NCBI GenBank assembly: GCA_002084435.1
Contig: NBLG01000007.1
Span: forward strand, 1 to 24,179
Source of the DNA: Tenericutes bacterium 4572_104
GTDB taxonomy: Bacteria; Bacillota_I; Bacilli_A; Izemoplasmatales; UBA5603
Reading direction: 5' to 3'
DNA length: 24,179 nt
Shown here: piece after piece, positions 8,208-16,584 of the stretch
Layout of the letters: each line of letters begins with the position of its first letter
Numbering within the stretch: the first letter of the stretch is position 1
Position numbers and translations under genes: made by a program
Notes under the pieces: generated by a model
What the model saw: only the letters and a program-made list of their open reading frames with translations
Databases searched by the model: none
Told to the model about the DNA's origin: nothing

Positions 8208-9419
8208 ATGGTTATCAGACATAAGTATTTAGATAAATTACTTCGTTGGGTAGATACACCTGTTATAAAAGTGATTACAGGTGTAAGACGTAGTGGTAAA
8301 TCATTTTTAATGAAAATGCTTCAGGAGGAACTGATTCGTCATGGCGTTGATGAATCTACTATTATCAATATTAATTATGAATTAATTTCTTTTCATAACA
8401 TTCGATCCTATAAGAAGCTAGATGCATATATTCATGAAAATACAAATGGAAAAGTAGCGAAAACCTATGTTTTTATTGATGAGATCCAAAACTGTGATGG
8501 CTGGGAATATGCCCTTGCTTCACTACTAGCAGAAGAACGGTATGATTTATATGTGACTGGGTCGAATGCAAGTATGTTATCAGGAGATCTCGCCACTCAT
8601 ATTGCAGGAAGGTATGTTGAAATTGATGTATATCCTCTAACTTTTTCAGAATATACTAATTTTGTAAAAGAATTAGAGCGGTCAGAAAAGGGAATGAGTG
8701 AACATTTCAATGACTACTTGAAATTTGGCGGTTTTCCAGGACTGTCAAATACAGTGGATCGTGATGAATCAAAAACACAGTATCTTAAAGGGATAAGAGA
8801 TACTGTTATTCTTAGAGATGTTATACAAAGACATAAAATCAGAGATTCAGTTGTCCTTGAAAAAGTTCTTTTATACCTATTTGATAATGTAGGGCAGATT
8901 TTCTCTTCGAAGAAAGTGGCTGATTATCTGGGGAATATCGGGTATAAGGCGTCGGTGGATTCTATTACCACCTACATCAAAATATTGGAAGATGCAAAAA
9001 TAATCTACTCAGCACCTAGATATGATATTAAAGGTAAAAAGATTATGCAAAGACTTGATAAACACTACTTAGTTGACTTAGGTCTAAGATATGCAGATCT
9101 TGGGGACAGAACCAATGATATTGCTCAAATCCTAGAAAATGTTGTGTTTATGGAATTGATTTCTAGAGGATACAAGGTTTATGTAGGCAAAGAAGGTGAT
9201 AGGGAAGTGGATTTCATTGCAGAAAAGGGAGATGAAAGAATCTATTATCAGGTTTGCTACTTGCTTGCCACAGTGGAAGTAAAAGACAGGGAGTATAGGT
9301 CACTTCTTGCTATTAAAGACGCATATCCAAAAGTTGTATTATCTATGGATACGATACATATGGGGACAAATAATGGGATTAAACACATGAATATATTGGA
9401 TTTCCTTTTTGAACAATAA
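8208..9419 (+). CDS. AAA ATPase with DUF4143-type C-terminus, 403 aa
   Basis: Walker A GVRRSGKS lies at residues 25-32 and Walker B TYVFIDEIQN has the acidic pair at Asp91/Glu92. The sensor stretch LYVTGSNASMLSG and the following block with YPLTFSEY are typical of the AAA_14/DUF4143 ATPase family. The C-terminal DUF4143 part resembles a decayed restriction-endonuclease-like fold: DREVDF at 331-336 is followed by a strand reading YYQVCYLL, which lacks the usual ExK pair. These proteins are very common in Clostridia, Bacteroidetes and archaea and their function is unknown. The ribosome site GGAGG ends 7 nt before the ATG. The gene sits between the SWIM gene and the exonuclease-RecQ-UvrD gene, the latter starting 40 bp downstream. 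It may be a passenger or a regulatory ATPase of that gene. Confidence 0.88.
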   Translation: MVIRHKYLDKLLRWVDTPVIKVITGVRRSGKSFLMKMLQEELIRHGVDESTIININYELISFHNIRSYKKLDAYIHENTNGKVAKTYVFIDEIQNCDGWEYALASLLAEERYDLYVTGSNASMLSGDLATHIAGRYVEIDVYPLTFSEYTNFVKELERSEKGMSEHFNDYLKFGGFPGLSNTVDRDESKTQYLKGIRDTVILRDVIQRHKIRDSVVLEKVLLYLFDNVGQIFSSKKVADYLGNIGYKASVDSITTYIKILEDAKIIYSAPRYDIKGKKIMQRLDKHYLVDLGLRYADLGDRTNDIAQILENVVFMELISRGYKVYVGKEGDREVDFIAEKGDERIYYQVCYLLATVEVKDREYRSLLAIKDAYPKVVLSMDTIHMGTNNGIKHMNILDFLFEQ

Positions 9420-9459
9420 ATGTTCACTTATTAAATAAAAACGAATAAGGGGAAAAATT

Positions 9460-12400
9460 ATGGGTGAGATTATCTTTTTTGACACAGAAGTAACCCTTGA
9501 TTCAAAGCAGATCAAGGACTTTGGTGCTATTGCAGATCACGGTGGACAAATCCATACAGGAAGTAGTCGAGAGTTTCTAGGATTTATTAAAGGAGCTTCT
9601 TTCTTATGTGGACATAATGTAATTCGTCATGATATTCAATATCTTAATAGAATTGCACCTGATATAGCGCGTGTTCCATTAATTGACACGTTATCATTAT
9701 CCCCACTTCTGTTTCCAAAAAAACCATACCACCATCTTGTAAAGGATGATAAATTATATACAGAGCAGCTGAACAATCCTTTGAATGACTCTATTCAGGC
9801 TAAGGATTTGTTTTATGATTGTTTAAATGCTTATAATCAGCTAGATGTTTGGCTAAAGAGAGTTTATAAAGGATTACTTTATGAAGAAATGGAATTTGCT
9901 TCGTTTTTTAAATATATTGATAATCAAGAGAAAAAAGAATTTAGAGAATCTTCAAATATTTCAACAGATGGCATTGAAGCTGAGATTCGTATTCACTTAG
10001 ACAAACAGATTTGCAGTAATGCGAATCTAAAACAACTCATATTAGAAAATCCAATCGAATTAGCTTATGCAATTGCAATTATTCATGCGGATGATCAATC
10101 ATCTATCACGCCAAGATGGGTGTTATTTTCATATTCTGAAGTAGAAGGTGTTTTGAATAAACTACGAAATACGCCATGTCTTACAGGATGTGTATATTGT
10201 GATAAAGCACTTAATCCTATTAGTGGTCTTCAGGATTATTTTGGCTATGAAGCTTACCGTGAGTTTGATGGTGTTCCATTACAGGAAAGAGCAGTTGAAG
10301 CAGCGTTATATGGCAAATCTCTCTTGGCGGTATTCCCAACAGGTGGCGGCAAGTCTATTACATTTCAAATCCCTGCTCTTATGGCTGGAAGGGCGACTAG
10401 GGGACTGACCGTTGTTATTTCACCACTACAATCACTAATGAAAGATCAGGTGGATAATCTAGAGAAGATGGGGATAACAGAAGCTGTTACAATTAATGGT
10501 TTGCTTGACCCTATTGAACGGGCAAAGGCTATTCAGCGTGTGGAAGATGGTTCGGCAAAAATTTTATATCTGTCTCCTGAATCTTTGCGGTCAAAGTCTA
10601 TGGAAAGACTTATGCTTGGAAGAAAAATCGAAAGATTTGTTATTGATGAAGCTCATTGCTTTTCAGCCTGGGGACAGGATTTTAGAGTAGACTATTTGTA
10701 TATTGCTGAGTTTATTAGAAATATTTATGAGAAAAAACAGCTTGAGGAAATGATTCCAGTATCTTGTTTTACAGCGACAGCTAAGCAAAATGTTGTGGAT
10801 GATATTCGTGAATATTTTAGATTGAATCTAGAGTTAGACTTAGAACTGTATACTGCAAGTGCAGCTAGAAAAAATTTAAAATATAAAATCATTAAATGTA
10901 GTGAACTGGAGAAATATGAACGTTTAAGAATATTGATTAGTACCCATGAATGTCCTACAATTGTTTATACTTCGTCAACGAAAAAAACAGAAGAGTTAGC
11001 TGAACGTTTAAACAGTGATGGGTATAGGGCGAGAGCATATCATGGAAAAATGGACAAGAAAGTTAAGTCTAAAAATCAGGATCAATTTACCAGTGGGGAA
11101 ATTGATATTATGGTTGCAACGTCTGCATTTGGAATGGGCGTTGATAAATCTGATGTAGGACTTGTTATACATTATCAGATTTCTAATTCTCTTGAGAGTT
11201 ATGTGCAAGAAGCTGGTAGAGCCGGTAGAGATCAAAGCATTAATGCAGAGTGCTTAGTTTTGTATAATGACGAGGATTTAAATAGCCATTTTAATCTGTT
11301 AAATCAGACAAAACTAAATATTTCTGAGATTGGAAATGTTTGGCGAGGAATTAAAGAGATAACAAGATTTAGGAAAAATGTATCTAAATCTGCTCTTGAA
11401 ATTGCAAGAAAAGCCGGTTGGGATGACAGTGTTTATGATATAGAAACTCGTGTGAAAACTGCTATTGCAGCTTTAGAACAGGCAGGATATTTAAAAAGAG
11501 GTCAAAATAATCCAAGAGTTTATGCAGATAGTATTTTGTCAGAAAGTGTATTAGAAGCATCTGAAAGAATTCGTTCTTCGCAGTGTTTTGATGAACGCGA
11601 TGCTGAGTTAGCTATTAGAATTATTGCAAAATTAATTGCTGCTAGAAGTAGGAAAAATTCTCAAGATGAGTTAGGAGAAATGCGAATAGACTATATTGGA
11701 GATCAACTAGGTATTAAAAAAGCAGATGTGATCCATATTGTTGGATTGTTAAAAGAAGAGCGAATTCTTGCAGACAAAAAAGATTTGGCTGTTTTTCTAA
11801 AAGACGATATGACAAGGCAAAAAGCGTTGAATTCTTTCAAATGGCATAGAGAACTAGAAGAATTCCTATACGATGAACTAGATGGAGACGGGACTGTTAA
11901 TATTAAAGAGTTAAATGAAAAAGCTGAAGCTAAGGACCTTAAAAAAGTAACACCGGATAAAATTATAACCATATTGAATTTTTTGTCCATTAACCATGTT
12001 CTTAAAAAGGAAAGTTCTAGGCAGTCTAAAAATCACTTTAGAATTTATTTTTTGGAAGACAGAGATTCAATGATGAAATCTTTTGAAAAACGTATATTTC
12101 TCGCTGATTTCATATTGACATATTTATATAATAAAAATGATGAGTATCTTGAAGATGAAGGGATAGTTGAGTTTTCTGTGTTGGAATTAAAAGAAGAATT
12201 TATGAATGAGCATCGTATGCTTCAAACGAAAGTCACTCAAAAAGAAATCGAAGATGCTCTCTTCTACTTGTCAAGAATTGAAGCTCTCAAAATCGAAGGT
12301 GGATTTTTGGTGATTTATAATGCTCTTAGTATTGAGCGACTAGAAGAAGATAATAGAATTCAGTATAAGATTGATGATTATAAAAAACTGCAAACTTATT

Positions 12401-14358
12401 ATGAGCAAAAAGCTCATCAAATTCATATTGTCGGAGAATATGCTAATAAGATGTTAGAAAATTATGAAGCGGCTCTAAAGTTTGTTGATGATTATTTTAC
12501 ATTGAATTATCAGACATTTTTGGCTAAATATTTTAAGGGAGCTAAAGGTAATGAAATTCGTAGGAATGTAACTCCGGCAAAATTTAGGCAGCTTTTTGGA
12601 GAATTATCCACTTCACAACTTGATATTGTTAAAGATCAAAATACAAAATATATTGTTGTTGCTGCAGGACCAGGAAGTGGTAAAACTAGAATATTGGTAC
12701 ATAAATTAGCCTCATTGCTTTTGATGGAAGATGTTAAACATGAGCAGTTATTGATGGTGACTTTTTCTAGATCGGCTGCAGTAGAGTTTAAAAGAAGGTT
12801 AAAGAAACTTATTGGCAGTTCGGCTAACTACGTTGACATTAAGACCTTTCATTCGTTTTGTTTTGATATACTTGGGAGAGTTGGAGATATTGAGAAGTCA
12901 TCTAATATTGTTAATGAAACGGCACATTTGATAAAAACAGGTGAAATTGAGCAGTCAAGGATAACAAAGACTGTTATGGTAATTGATGAAGCTCAAGATA
13001 TGGATGAACATGAGTTTGAATTAGTGAGGGGAATGACGAAACAGAATCCGAATATGCGAGTTATTGCTGTTGGTGATGATGATCAAAATATTTATGAGTT
13101 TAGAGGTTCAAAATCAAAATATCTTAAAAAAATATCCGAAGCAAACGGAGCAAAAACCTATGAGTTGGTGGATAACTATCGTAGTAAATTTAACTTGGTG
13201 GAGTTTTCTAATCAGTATGTACAAAATATTAAGAAGCGAATGAAATCAACGCCTATACATGGAATTGATTCATCAGATGGTGAGATTGAATTAATCAGGT
13301 ATCATCATGATAATATGCTAGATGGGGTAATCAATCGATTGGTATCAGATGGTGCTAAGGGTTCTGTTTGTATTTTGACTGCAACTAATGATGAGGCATT
13401 ACAGATTGCAGGAAGACTGATGGATGTGAATATTAAAGCTAAGTTGATTCAAACTTCAGAACAAGTGAAACCTAAAGATCTTGATGAGGTACGATACTTT
13501 ATTCAGTGTCTAAAGTTATCTGATGAGTGCCATACAATTGATGATTATCGATGGGGAAATGCAAAGCATAAAGTGTTAAAGAAGTACTCAAGAAGTGAGT
13601 ATATAGGATTATGTAAACGTCTATTTTCTGATTTTGAAGTTATAGCAGGAAAGCAAAAGTATGTATCTGATTTTAATATATTTCTTCGTGAATCTAAATT
13701 AGATGACTTTATTTATTCTGAAAATGATGTTATTCAGGTTTCAACAATGCATAAGGCTAAAGGTAGAGAATTTGATTCGATTATCATAATGTTAGATAAG
13801 TTTAAAGATACAACAGATTCTAATAAACGCTTATTGTATGTTGCTATGACGAGAGCGAAAGAGGCTCTTATGATTCACTACCGGGATATGGGACTGCATC
13901 AAAAATTTAGTCAAATTTATTCAATGGATTTATCTGCTGTGGCTGAAAAACCTGGTATGTATGCTGTAGAAGAACATAAGGAACCTGCAAGATTGCAACT
14001 GTCAGAGGTTAAAAGTAGCTACAGGTCTCAGTCTAACATCAGTTTTCAGTTAGGCTATCAAGATATTTTCTTGAGTCTTTTTATAGAGGAAGAGTTTAAA
14101 GAACGTATTGCGGATTTACAAAGTGGTGATGAGTTAGCAGTTGATCTTCGAGGATGTTGTGATAAAAATGGTAAGCAGATTCTTGCTTTTTCTAAGAGCT
14201 TTAAAAAACGTCTAAATCAGTACCGAGATAAAGGATATGTTCTTCACGATGCCAAGGTGCATATGGTTGTTTTCTGGAAAAGTGAAGATATGGATGAAGA
14301 AGTACGAATTGTAATGCCTATTATTAGGATGAAGGAATGCCAAACAGATTACAAATAA
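9460..14358 (+). CDS. Fused DEDD exonuclease - RecQ helicase - UvrD helicase, 1632 aa
   Basis: Three nucleic-acid enzymes appear in one chain. Residues 1-150 look like a DEDD 3'-5' exonuclease: FFDTE (Asp8, Glu10), GHNVIRHD (Asp58) and NDSIQAKD (Asp110 or Asp116). Residues ~265-640 are a RecQ-like SF2 helicase with FPTGGGKS (Lys298), DEAH (396-399) and the arginine-finger motif YVQEAGRAGRDQ (581-592). The four-cysteine zinc site expected after it is not visible; a winged-helix-like region follows. Residues ~1045-1480 are a UvrD/Rep-type SF1A helicase: Q-motif Gln1053, AAGPGSGKT (Lys1075), IDEAQD (1175-1180), VGDDDQNIYEFRGS, VSTMHKAKGREFD and LLYVAMTRAK (1458-1467). All key motor residues are present, so both engines should work. 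The last ~130 residues are unassigned. The ribosome site AAGGGG is 7 nt from the ATG. Combining opposite-polarity helicases with a nuclease suggests DNA unwinding and degradation, similar in logic to RecBCD or AddAB. Confidence 0.9.
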   Translation: MGEIIFFDTEVTLDSKQIKDFGAIADHGGQIHTGSSREFLGFIKGASFLCGHNVIRHDIQYLNRIAPDIARVPLIDTLSLSPLLFPKKPYHHLVKDDKLYTEQLNNPLNDSIQAKDLFYDCLNAYNQLDVWLKRVYKGLLYEEMEFASFFKYIDNQEKKEFRESSNISTDGIEAEIRIHLDKQICSNANLKQLILENPIELAYAIAIIHADDQSSITPRWVLFSYSEVEGVLNKLRNTPCLTGCVYCDKALNPISGLQDYFGYEAYREFDGVPLQERAVEAALYGKSLLAVFPTGGGKSITFQIPALMAGRATRGLTVVISPLQSLMKDQVDNLEKMGITEAVTINGLLDPIERAKAIQRVEDGSAKILYLSPESLRSKSMERLMLGRKIERFVIDEAHCFSAWGQDFRVDYLYIAEFIRNIYEKKQLEEMIPVSCFTATAKQNVVDDIREYFRLNLELDLELYTASAARKNLKYKIIKCSELEKYERLRILISTHECPTIVYTSSTKKTEELAERLNSDGYRARAYHGKMDKKVKSKNQDQFTSGEIDIMVATSAFGMGVDKSDVGLVIHYQISNSLESYVQEAGRAGRDQSINAECLVLYNDEDLNSHFNLLNQTKLNISEIGNVWRGIKEITRFRKNVSKSALEIARKAGWDDSVYDIETRVKTAIAALEQAGYLKRGQNNPRVYADSILSESVLEASERIRSSQCFDERDAELAIRIIAKLIAARSRKNSQDELGEMRIDYIGDQLGIKKADVIHIVGLLKEERILADKKDLAVFLKDDMTRQKALNSFKWHRELEEFLYDELDGDGTVNIKELNEKAEAKDLKKVTPDKIITILNFLSINHVLKKESSRQSKNHFRIYFLEDRDSMMKSFEKRIFLADFILTYLYNKNDEYLEDEGIVEFSVLELKEEFMNEHRMLQTKVTQKEIEDALFYLSRIEALKIEGGFLVIYNALSIERLEEDNRIQYKIDDYKKLQTYYEQKAHQIHIVGEYANKMLENYEAALKFVDDYFTLNYQTFLAKYFKGAKGNEIRRNVTPAKFRQLFGELSTSQLDIVKDQNTKYIVVAAGPGSGKTRILVHKLASLLLMEDVKHEQLLMVTFSRSAAVEFKRRLKKLIGSSANYVDIKTFHSFCFDILGRVGDIEKSSNIVNETAHLIKTGEIEQSRITKTVMVIDEAQDMDEHEFELVRGMTKQNPNMRVIAVGDDDQNIYEFRGSKSKYLKKISEANGAKTYELVDNYRSKFNLVEFSNQYVQNIKKRMKSTPIHGIDSSDGEIELIRYHHDNMLDGVINRLVSDGAKGSVCILTATNDEALQIAGRLMDVNIKAKLIQTSEQVKPKDLDEVRYFIQCLKLSDECHTIDDYRWGNAKHKVLKKYSRSEYIGLCKRLFSDFEVIAGKQKYVSDFNIFLRESKLDDFIYSENDVIQVSTMHKAKGREFDSIIIMLDKFKDTTDSNKRLLYVAMTRAKEALMIHYRDMGLHQKFSQIYSMDLSAVAEKPGMYAVEEHKEPARLQLSEVKSSYRSQSNISFQLGYQDIFLSLFIEEEFKERIADLQSGDELAVDLRGCCDKNGKQILAFSKSFKKRLNQYRDKGYVLHDAKVHMVVFWKSEDMDEEVRIVMPIIRMKECQTDYK

Positions 14359-14378
14359 CTTCTTTTAATGTCATTTAT

Positions 14379-14497
14379 GGTTAAGGTGTCAAAACTAAAT
14401 TTCTCTAATTCTACCACTATATGTAGTACTCGGTTGAAGCCTCCAAGCATACATATAGTGGTAGAAAGTTCAACTATATAGTTTTGACACCTTAACC
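14379..14497. mobile_element. 119-bp MITE-like element with terminal inverted repeats
   Basis: The outer arms match perfectly over 19 bp: GGTTAAGGTGTCAAAACTA at 14379-14397 and its complement at 14479-14497. Inside them a second perfect 15-bp pair (CTACCACTATATGTA at 14411-14425 against 14450-14464) surrounds a 24-nt loop. ATTTAT directly abuts both ends (14373-14378 and 14498-14503), as expected of a target-site duplication. It codes for nothing. Each arm carries an outward-pointing TTGACA hexamer. It lies 20 bp after the exonuclease-helicase gene, where its long hairpin might also stop transcription, though it has no T-run. Confidence 0.75.
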
Positions 14498-14547
14498 ATT
14501 TATAAACAGTTATAATATAAGAATCTAGAATAAATCGGAAGAATTAG

Positions 14548-14870
14548 ATGAGTAGAATTGATGAAGCCATGACCTATGATCACATTCAACAAGTTAAAGA
14601 AGACTTCGTTAGTGCAAGTGTTAGGGCTCATCAAGCAGAGCGAATGAGATTATCATTAGAGATTATTAAAGCTGTAAGAGAAGCAACTGACGAGAATTTT
14701 ATTATAACTTATAGATATGGTGTAAATGATATAACCTTTAAAGATGATATTATATTTGCTAAAGCTCTTGAATCAGCAGGTGTTGACCTACTTGATGTAT
14801 CTGCTGGGATAAAGGTAAGTACTATCTTGCAGGGGATTCTACAAATGATGACTTTAATGGATTAGTATAG
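14548..14870 (+). pseudogene. Remnant of an old-yellow-enzyme-like flavin oxidoreductase
   Basis: The frame 14548-14865 reads like pieces of an NADH:flavin oxidoreductase (OYE) barrel. YDHIQQVKEDFVSASVRAHQA corresponds to the helix before the conserved GxDxVEIHxAHGYL segment, and ERMRLSLEIIKAVREA to the helix that normally follows GGSLENR. The 30-40 residues between them, including those active-site-proximal motifs, are missing in frame. After LLDVSAGIK the frame becomes unlike the family. In the frame two bases along, YYLAGDSTNDDFNGLV runs to TAG at 14870, possibly a piece of the nucleotide-binding C-terminus of the same enzyme. The first ~140 residues are also absent; the MITE-like element lies 50 bp upstream. 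This is a decayed gene with at least one clean deletion and one frame change. Activity is not expected. The OYE call rests on recalled family patterns. Confidence 0.72.
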
Positions 14871-14886
14871 TTGTAACTATACTAAT
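14861..14886. promoter_or_regulatory. Perfect 12-bp dyad upstream of the DUF234 ATPase gene
   Basis: ATTAGTATAGTT at 14861-14872 is matched by its exact complement at 14875-14886 with only two bases between. It ends one base before the -35 box of the next promoter, so it is placed like an operator. It could also act as a weak RNA hairpin ending the oxidoreductase remnant, but no T-run follows. Confidence 0.5.
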
Positions 14887-14887
14887 C

Positions 14888-14916
14888 TTGACTATACTAT
14901 CTCGTTGTGATAACAT
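14888..14916 (+). promoter_or_regulatory. Sigma-A-type promoter of the DUF234 ATPase gene
   Basis: TTGACT (14888-14893) and TAACAT (14911-14916) are separated by 17 nt. The start codon is 33 nt downstream of the -10 box and the strong ribosome site AAAGGAGGGG (14935-14944) lies between. Spacing and sequence fit a vegetative promoter. Confidence 0.6.
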
Positions 14917-14949
14917 AAGATGTAGAAAATACTGAAAGGAGGGGATATT

Positions 14950-16356
14950 ATGTTTGTTGGAAGACAAAAGGAACTAGATTACATAAATGATAAGTATTTA
15001 AGCTCAAAGGCTGAATTTATTGTACTCTATGGTAGAAGACGTATTGGAAAAACTGAGATTTTGAGAGAATTTGTCAAAGACAAAAAACATGTATTCTATT
15101 CTGGGCATCAAATAACAGATTTTATGCAACTTAAGAGAATAACTAGTGTTGTGACAGAACATTTTGATGAAAAGATATATAGTGAGTCCTTAGATCAATG
15201 GGAGCATGTGTTTAACTATATTAGTAACAATCTGTCTGATAATGAAAAAACAGTTATTGTTTTTGATGAATTTCCATATATGGTAGAGGGGAATGCGAGT
15301 ATACCTTCTGTTCTTCAATCAATATGGGACCATAGTTTATCTAAGAAAAATATACTCATTATCTTATGTGGTTCATCTATAAGCTTTATGAAAAAAGAAT
15401 TATTAAGTGAGAAGAACCCTCTTTATGGTAGGACAACAGGTGTTCTTAGGATTTCAGAAATGGATTTCGAATCTACCCATGGATTTTATCCAAATAAAGA
15501 ATTTCATGAACAAGTAGCTTTCTATAGTGTATTTAGTGGTGTGCCTTATTATCTAAGTCGTATTGATAATAAGAAGTCTTTAAGAGAAAATATAATAAAC
15601 AATATTTTAGTTAATGGGTCAGTACTCTTTAATGAAGTTGAATTTTTGCTGAAGCAAGAATTAAGGGAGGTTAGTGTATATAACACTATAATCACAGCTA
15701 TTGCCCTAGGTAAGACTAGACAGCATGAAATTGTACAAATCTCAGGAATAGAAAAAACTAAACTTTCTTATTATCTAAATAGTTTGATTGATTTAGGTAT
15801 AATCAAAAAAGAATTTCCAAGCACTATTAAGACTAAGGAAATGATAAAATCAAGAGCAGGTTTATATGTATTAGATAATAGTTTTTTTAGGTTCTATTAC
15901 CGATTTGTATACCCTCATTTATCTGAACTTATTGATGGTAATATAGATATTATATATGAGGATATTATCGAAAAACAATTAATGGATTTCGTTGGTTATG
16001 AATATGAAAAAATAGCGATATCTCATATAAGAAAACTCAATCAGTTAAGAGAATTCCCGTTACGTTTAATCAGAATTGGTAGGTGGTGGAATAAAAATAG
16101 TGAAATAGATATTGTTGGTTATGACATTAATCATAACTATATATTTGGAGAATGTAAGTGGAGAAATGAAAAGTTAGGTCTTAAAATCTTAAAATCTTTG
16201 CAAGAAAAAAGCTTAGTAATTAGGAAAGAAGTTAAAGATAAATATTATATTCTTTTTTCAAAGTCAGGATTTACGGATGAGGTTATTAAACAGGCTGATA
16301 TAGATGAGAAGATTATACTTGTTGATTATAATAAAAATCGTTACAATCAAAATTAG
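14950..16356 (+). CDS. AAA ATPase with DUF234-type nuclease-like C-terminus, 468 aa
   Basis: The N-terminus FVGRQKEL leads to Walker A GRRRIGKT (residues 28-35), with Walker B TVIVFDEFPYM at Asp106/Glu107. This is the archaeal-ATPase (STAND-related) fold that carries a C-terminal DUF234 domain. A middle winged-helix part (HEIVQISGIEKTKLSYYLN) follows. The C-terminal domain has a recognisable PD-(D/E)xK-like core: Glu385/Asp387 in SEIDIVGYD and Glu401/Lys403 in FGECKW, so unlike the DUF4143 gene at 8208 it keeps nuclease-like acidic and lysine residues. It is a self-contained unit with its own dyad, promoter, strong ribosome site and terminator, and it lies among decayed genes. This suggests an acquired cassette. 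The function of the family is unknown; a nuclease-linked conflict role is plausible but inferred. Confidence 0.88.
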   Translation: MFVGRQKELDYINDKYLSSKAEFIVLYGRRRIGKTEILREFVKDKKHVFYSGHQITDFMQLKRITSVVTEHFDEKIYSESLDQWEHVFNYISNNLSDNEKTVIVFDEFPYMVEGNASIPSVLQSIWDHSLSKKNILIILCGSSISFMKKELLSEKNPLYGRTTGVLRISEMDFESTHGFYPNKEFHEQVAFYSVFSGVPYYLSRIDNKKSLRENIINNILVNGSVLFNEVEFLLKQELREVSVYNTIITAIALGKTRQHEIVQISGIEKTKLSYYLNSLIDLGIIKKEFPSTIKTKEMIKSRAGLYVLDNSFFRFYYRFVYPHLSELIDGNIDIIYEDIIEKQLMDFVGYEYEKIAISHIRKLNQLREFPLRLIRIGRWWNKNSEIDIVGYDINHNYIFGECKWRNEKLGLKILKSLQEKSLVIRKEVKDKYYILFSKSGFTDEVIKQADIDEKIILVDYNKNRYNQN

Positions 16357-16362
16357 ACACAA

Positions 16363-16402
16363 AAAAAGCTGAATCCGTTTTTATTGGCTCAGCCGCTTTT
16401 TA
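16363..16402 (+). terminator. Intrinsic terminator after the DUF234 ATPase gene
   Basis: AAAAAGCTGA and TCAGCCGCTTTTT form a stem with a single bulged C around a 16-nt loop. The descending arm runs into T-rich sequence (TTTTTATTT and further T-runs to about 16430). The flanking A-run makes it potentially bidirectional. It lies just 6 nt after the stop codon. Confidence 0.8.
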
Positions 16403-16506
16403 TTTCTGCTTTTTTCCTTTTTTAGCATTCTTTTTCTGATTTGCAAGAATTGAAGTATATAGATTAAGATTACTTAATGAAATAAAATAATAGAACGGTT
16501 ATTCGT

Positions 16507-16546
16507 ATTAGGTGTACTAATTATAGTACGCCTAATTTTGTATAAT
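16507..16546 (+). promoter_or_regulatory. 13-bp dyad next to a TATAAT box, upstream of the exonuclease remnant
   Basis: ATTAGGTGTACTA (16507-16519) pairs with TAGTACGCCTAAT (16524-16536) with a single G-U type mismatch and a 4-nt loop. A TATAAT box follows at 16541-16546, 38 nt before the next start codon; a ribosome site AAAGGGG is at 16572-16578. No good -35 box is seen; the dyad occupies its place. It may be an operator or a hairpin. The rest of 16403-16506 shows only T-rich and A-rich sequence. Confidence 0.4.
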
Positions 16547-16584
16547 TTAGTTGTAAGATAAAGCTCTTTAGAAAGGGGAAGCAT

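Noticed and set aside
10190..10408. 72-codon and nearby 64-codon (10496-10690) plus-strand frames inside the exonuclease-helicase gene
   Set aside because: They are out-of-frame shadows across conserved RecQ motifs.
14484..14516. Promoter made of the MITE end TTGACA and TATAAT at 14511
   Set aside because: The spacing is 21 nt, too long for a sigma-A promoter; kept only as a remark about the outward hexamers.
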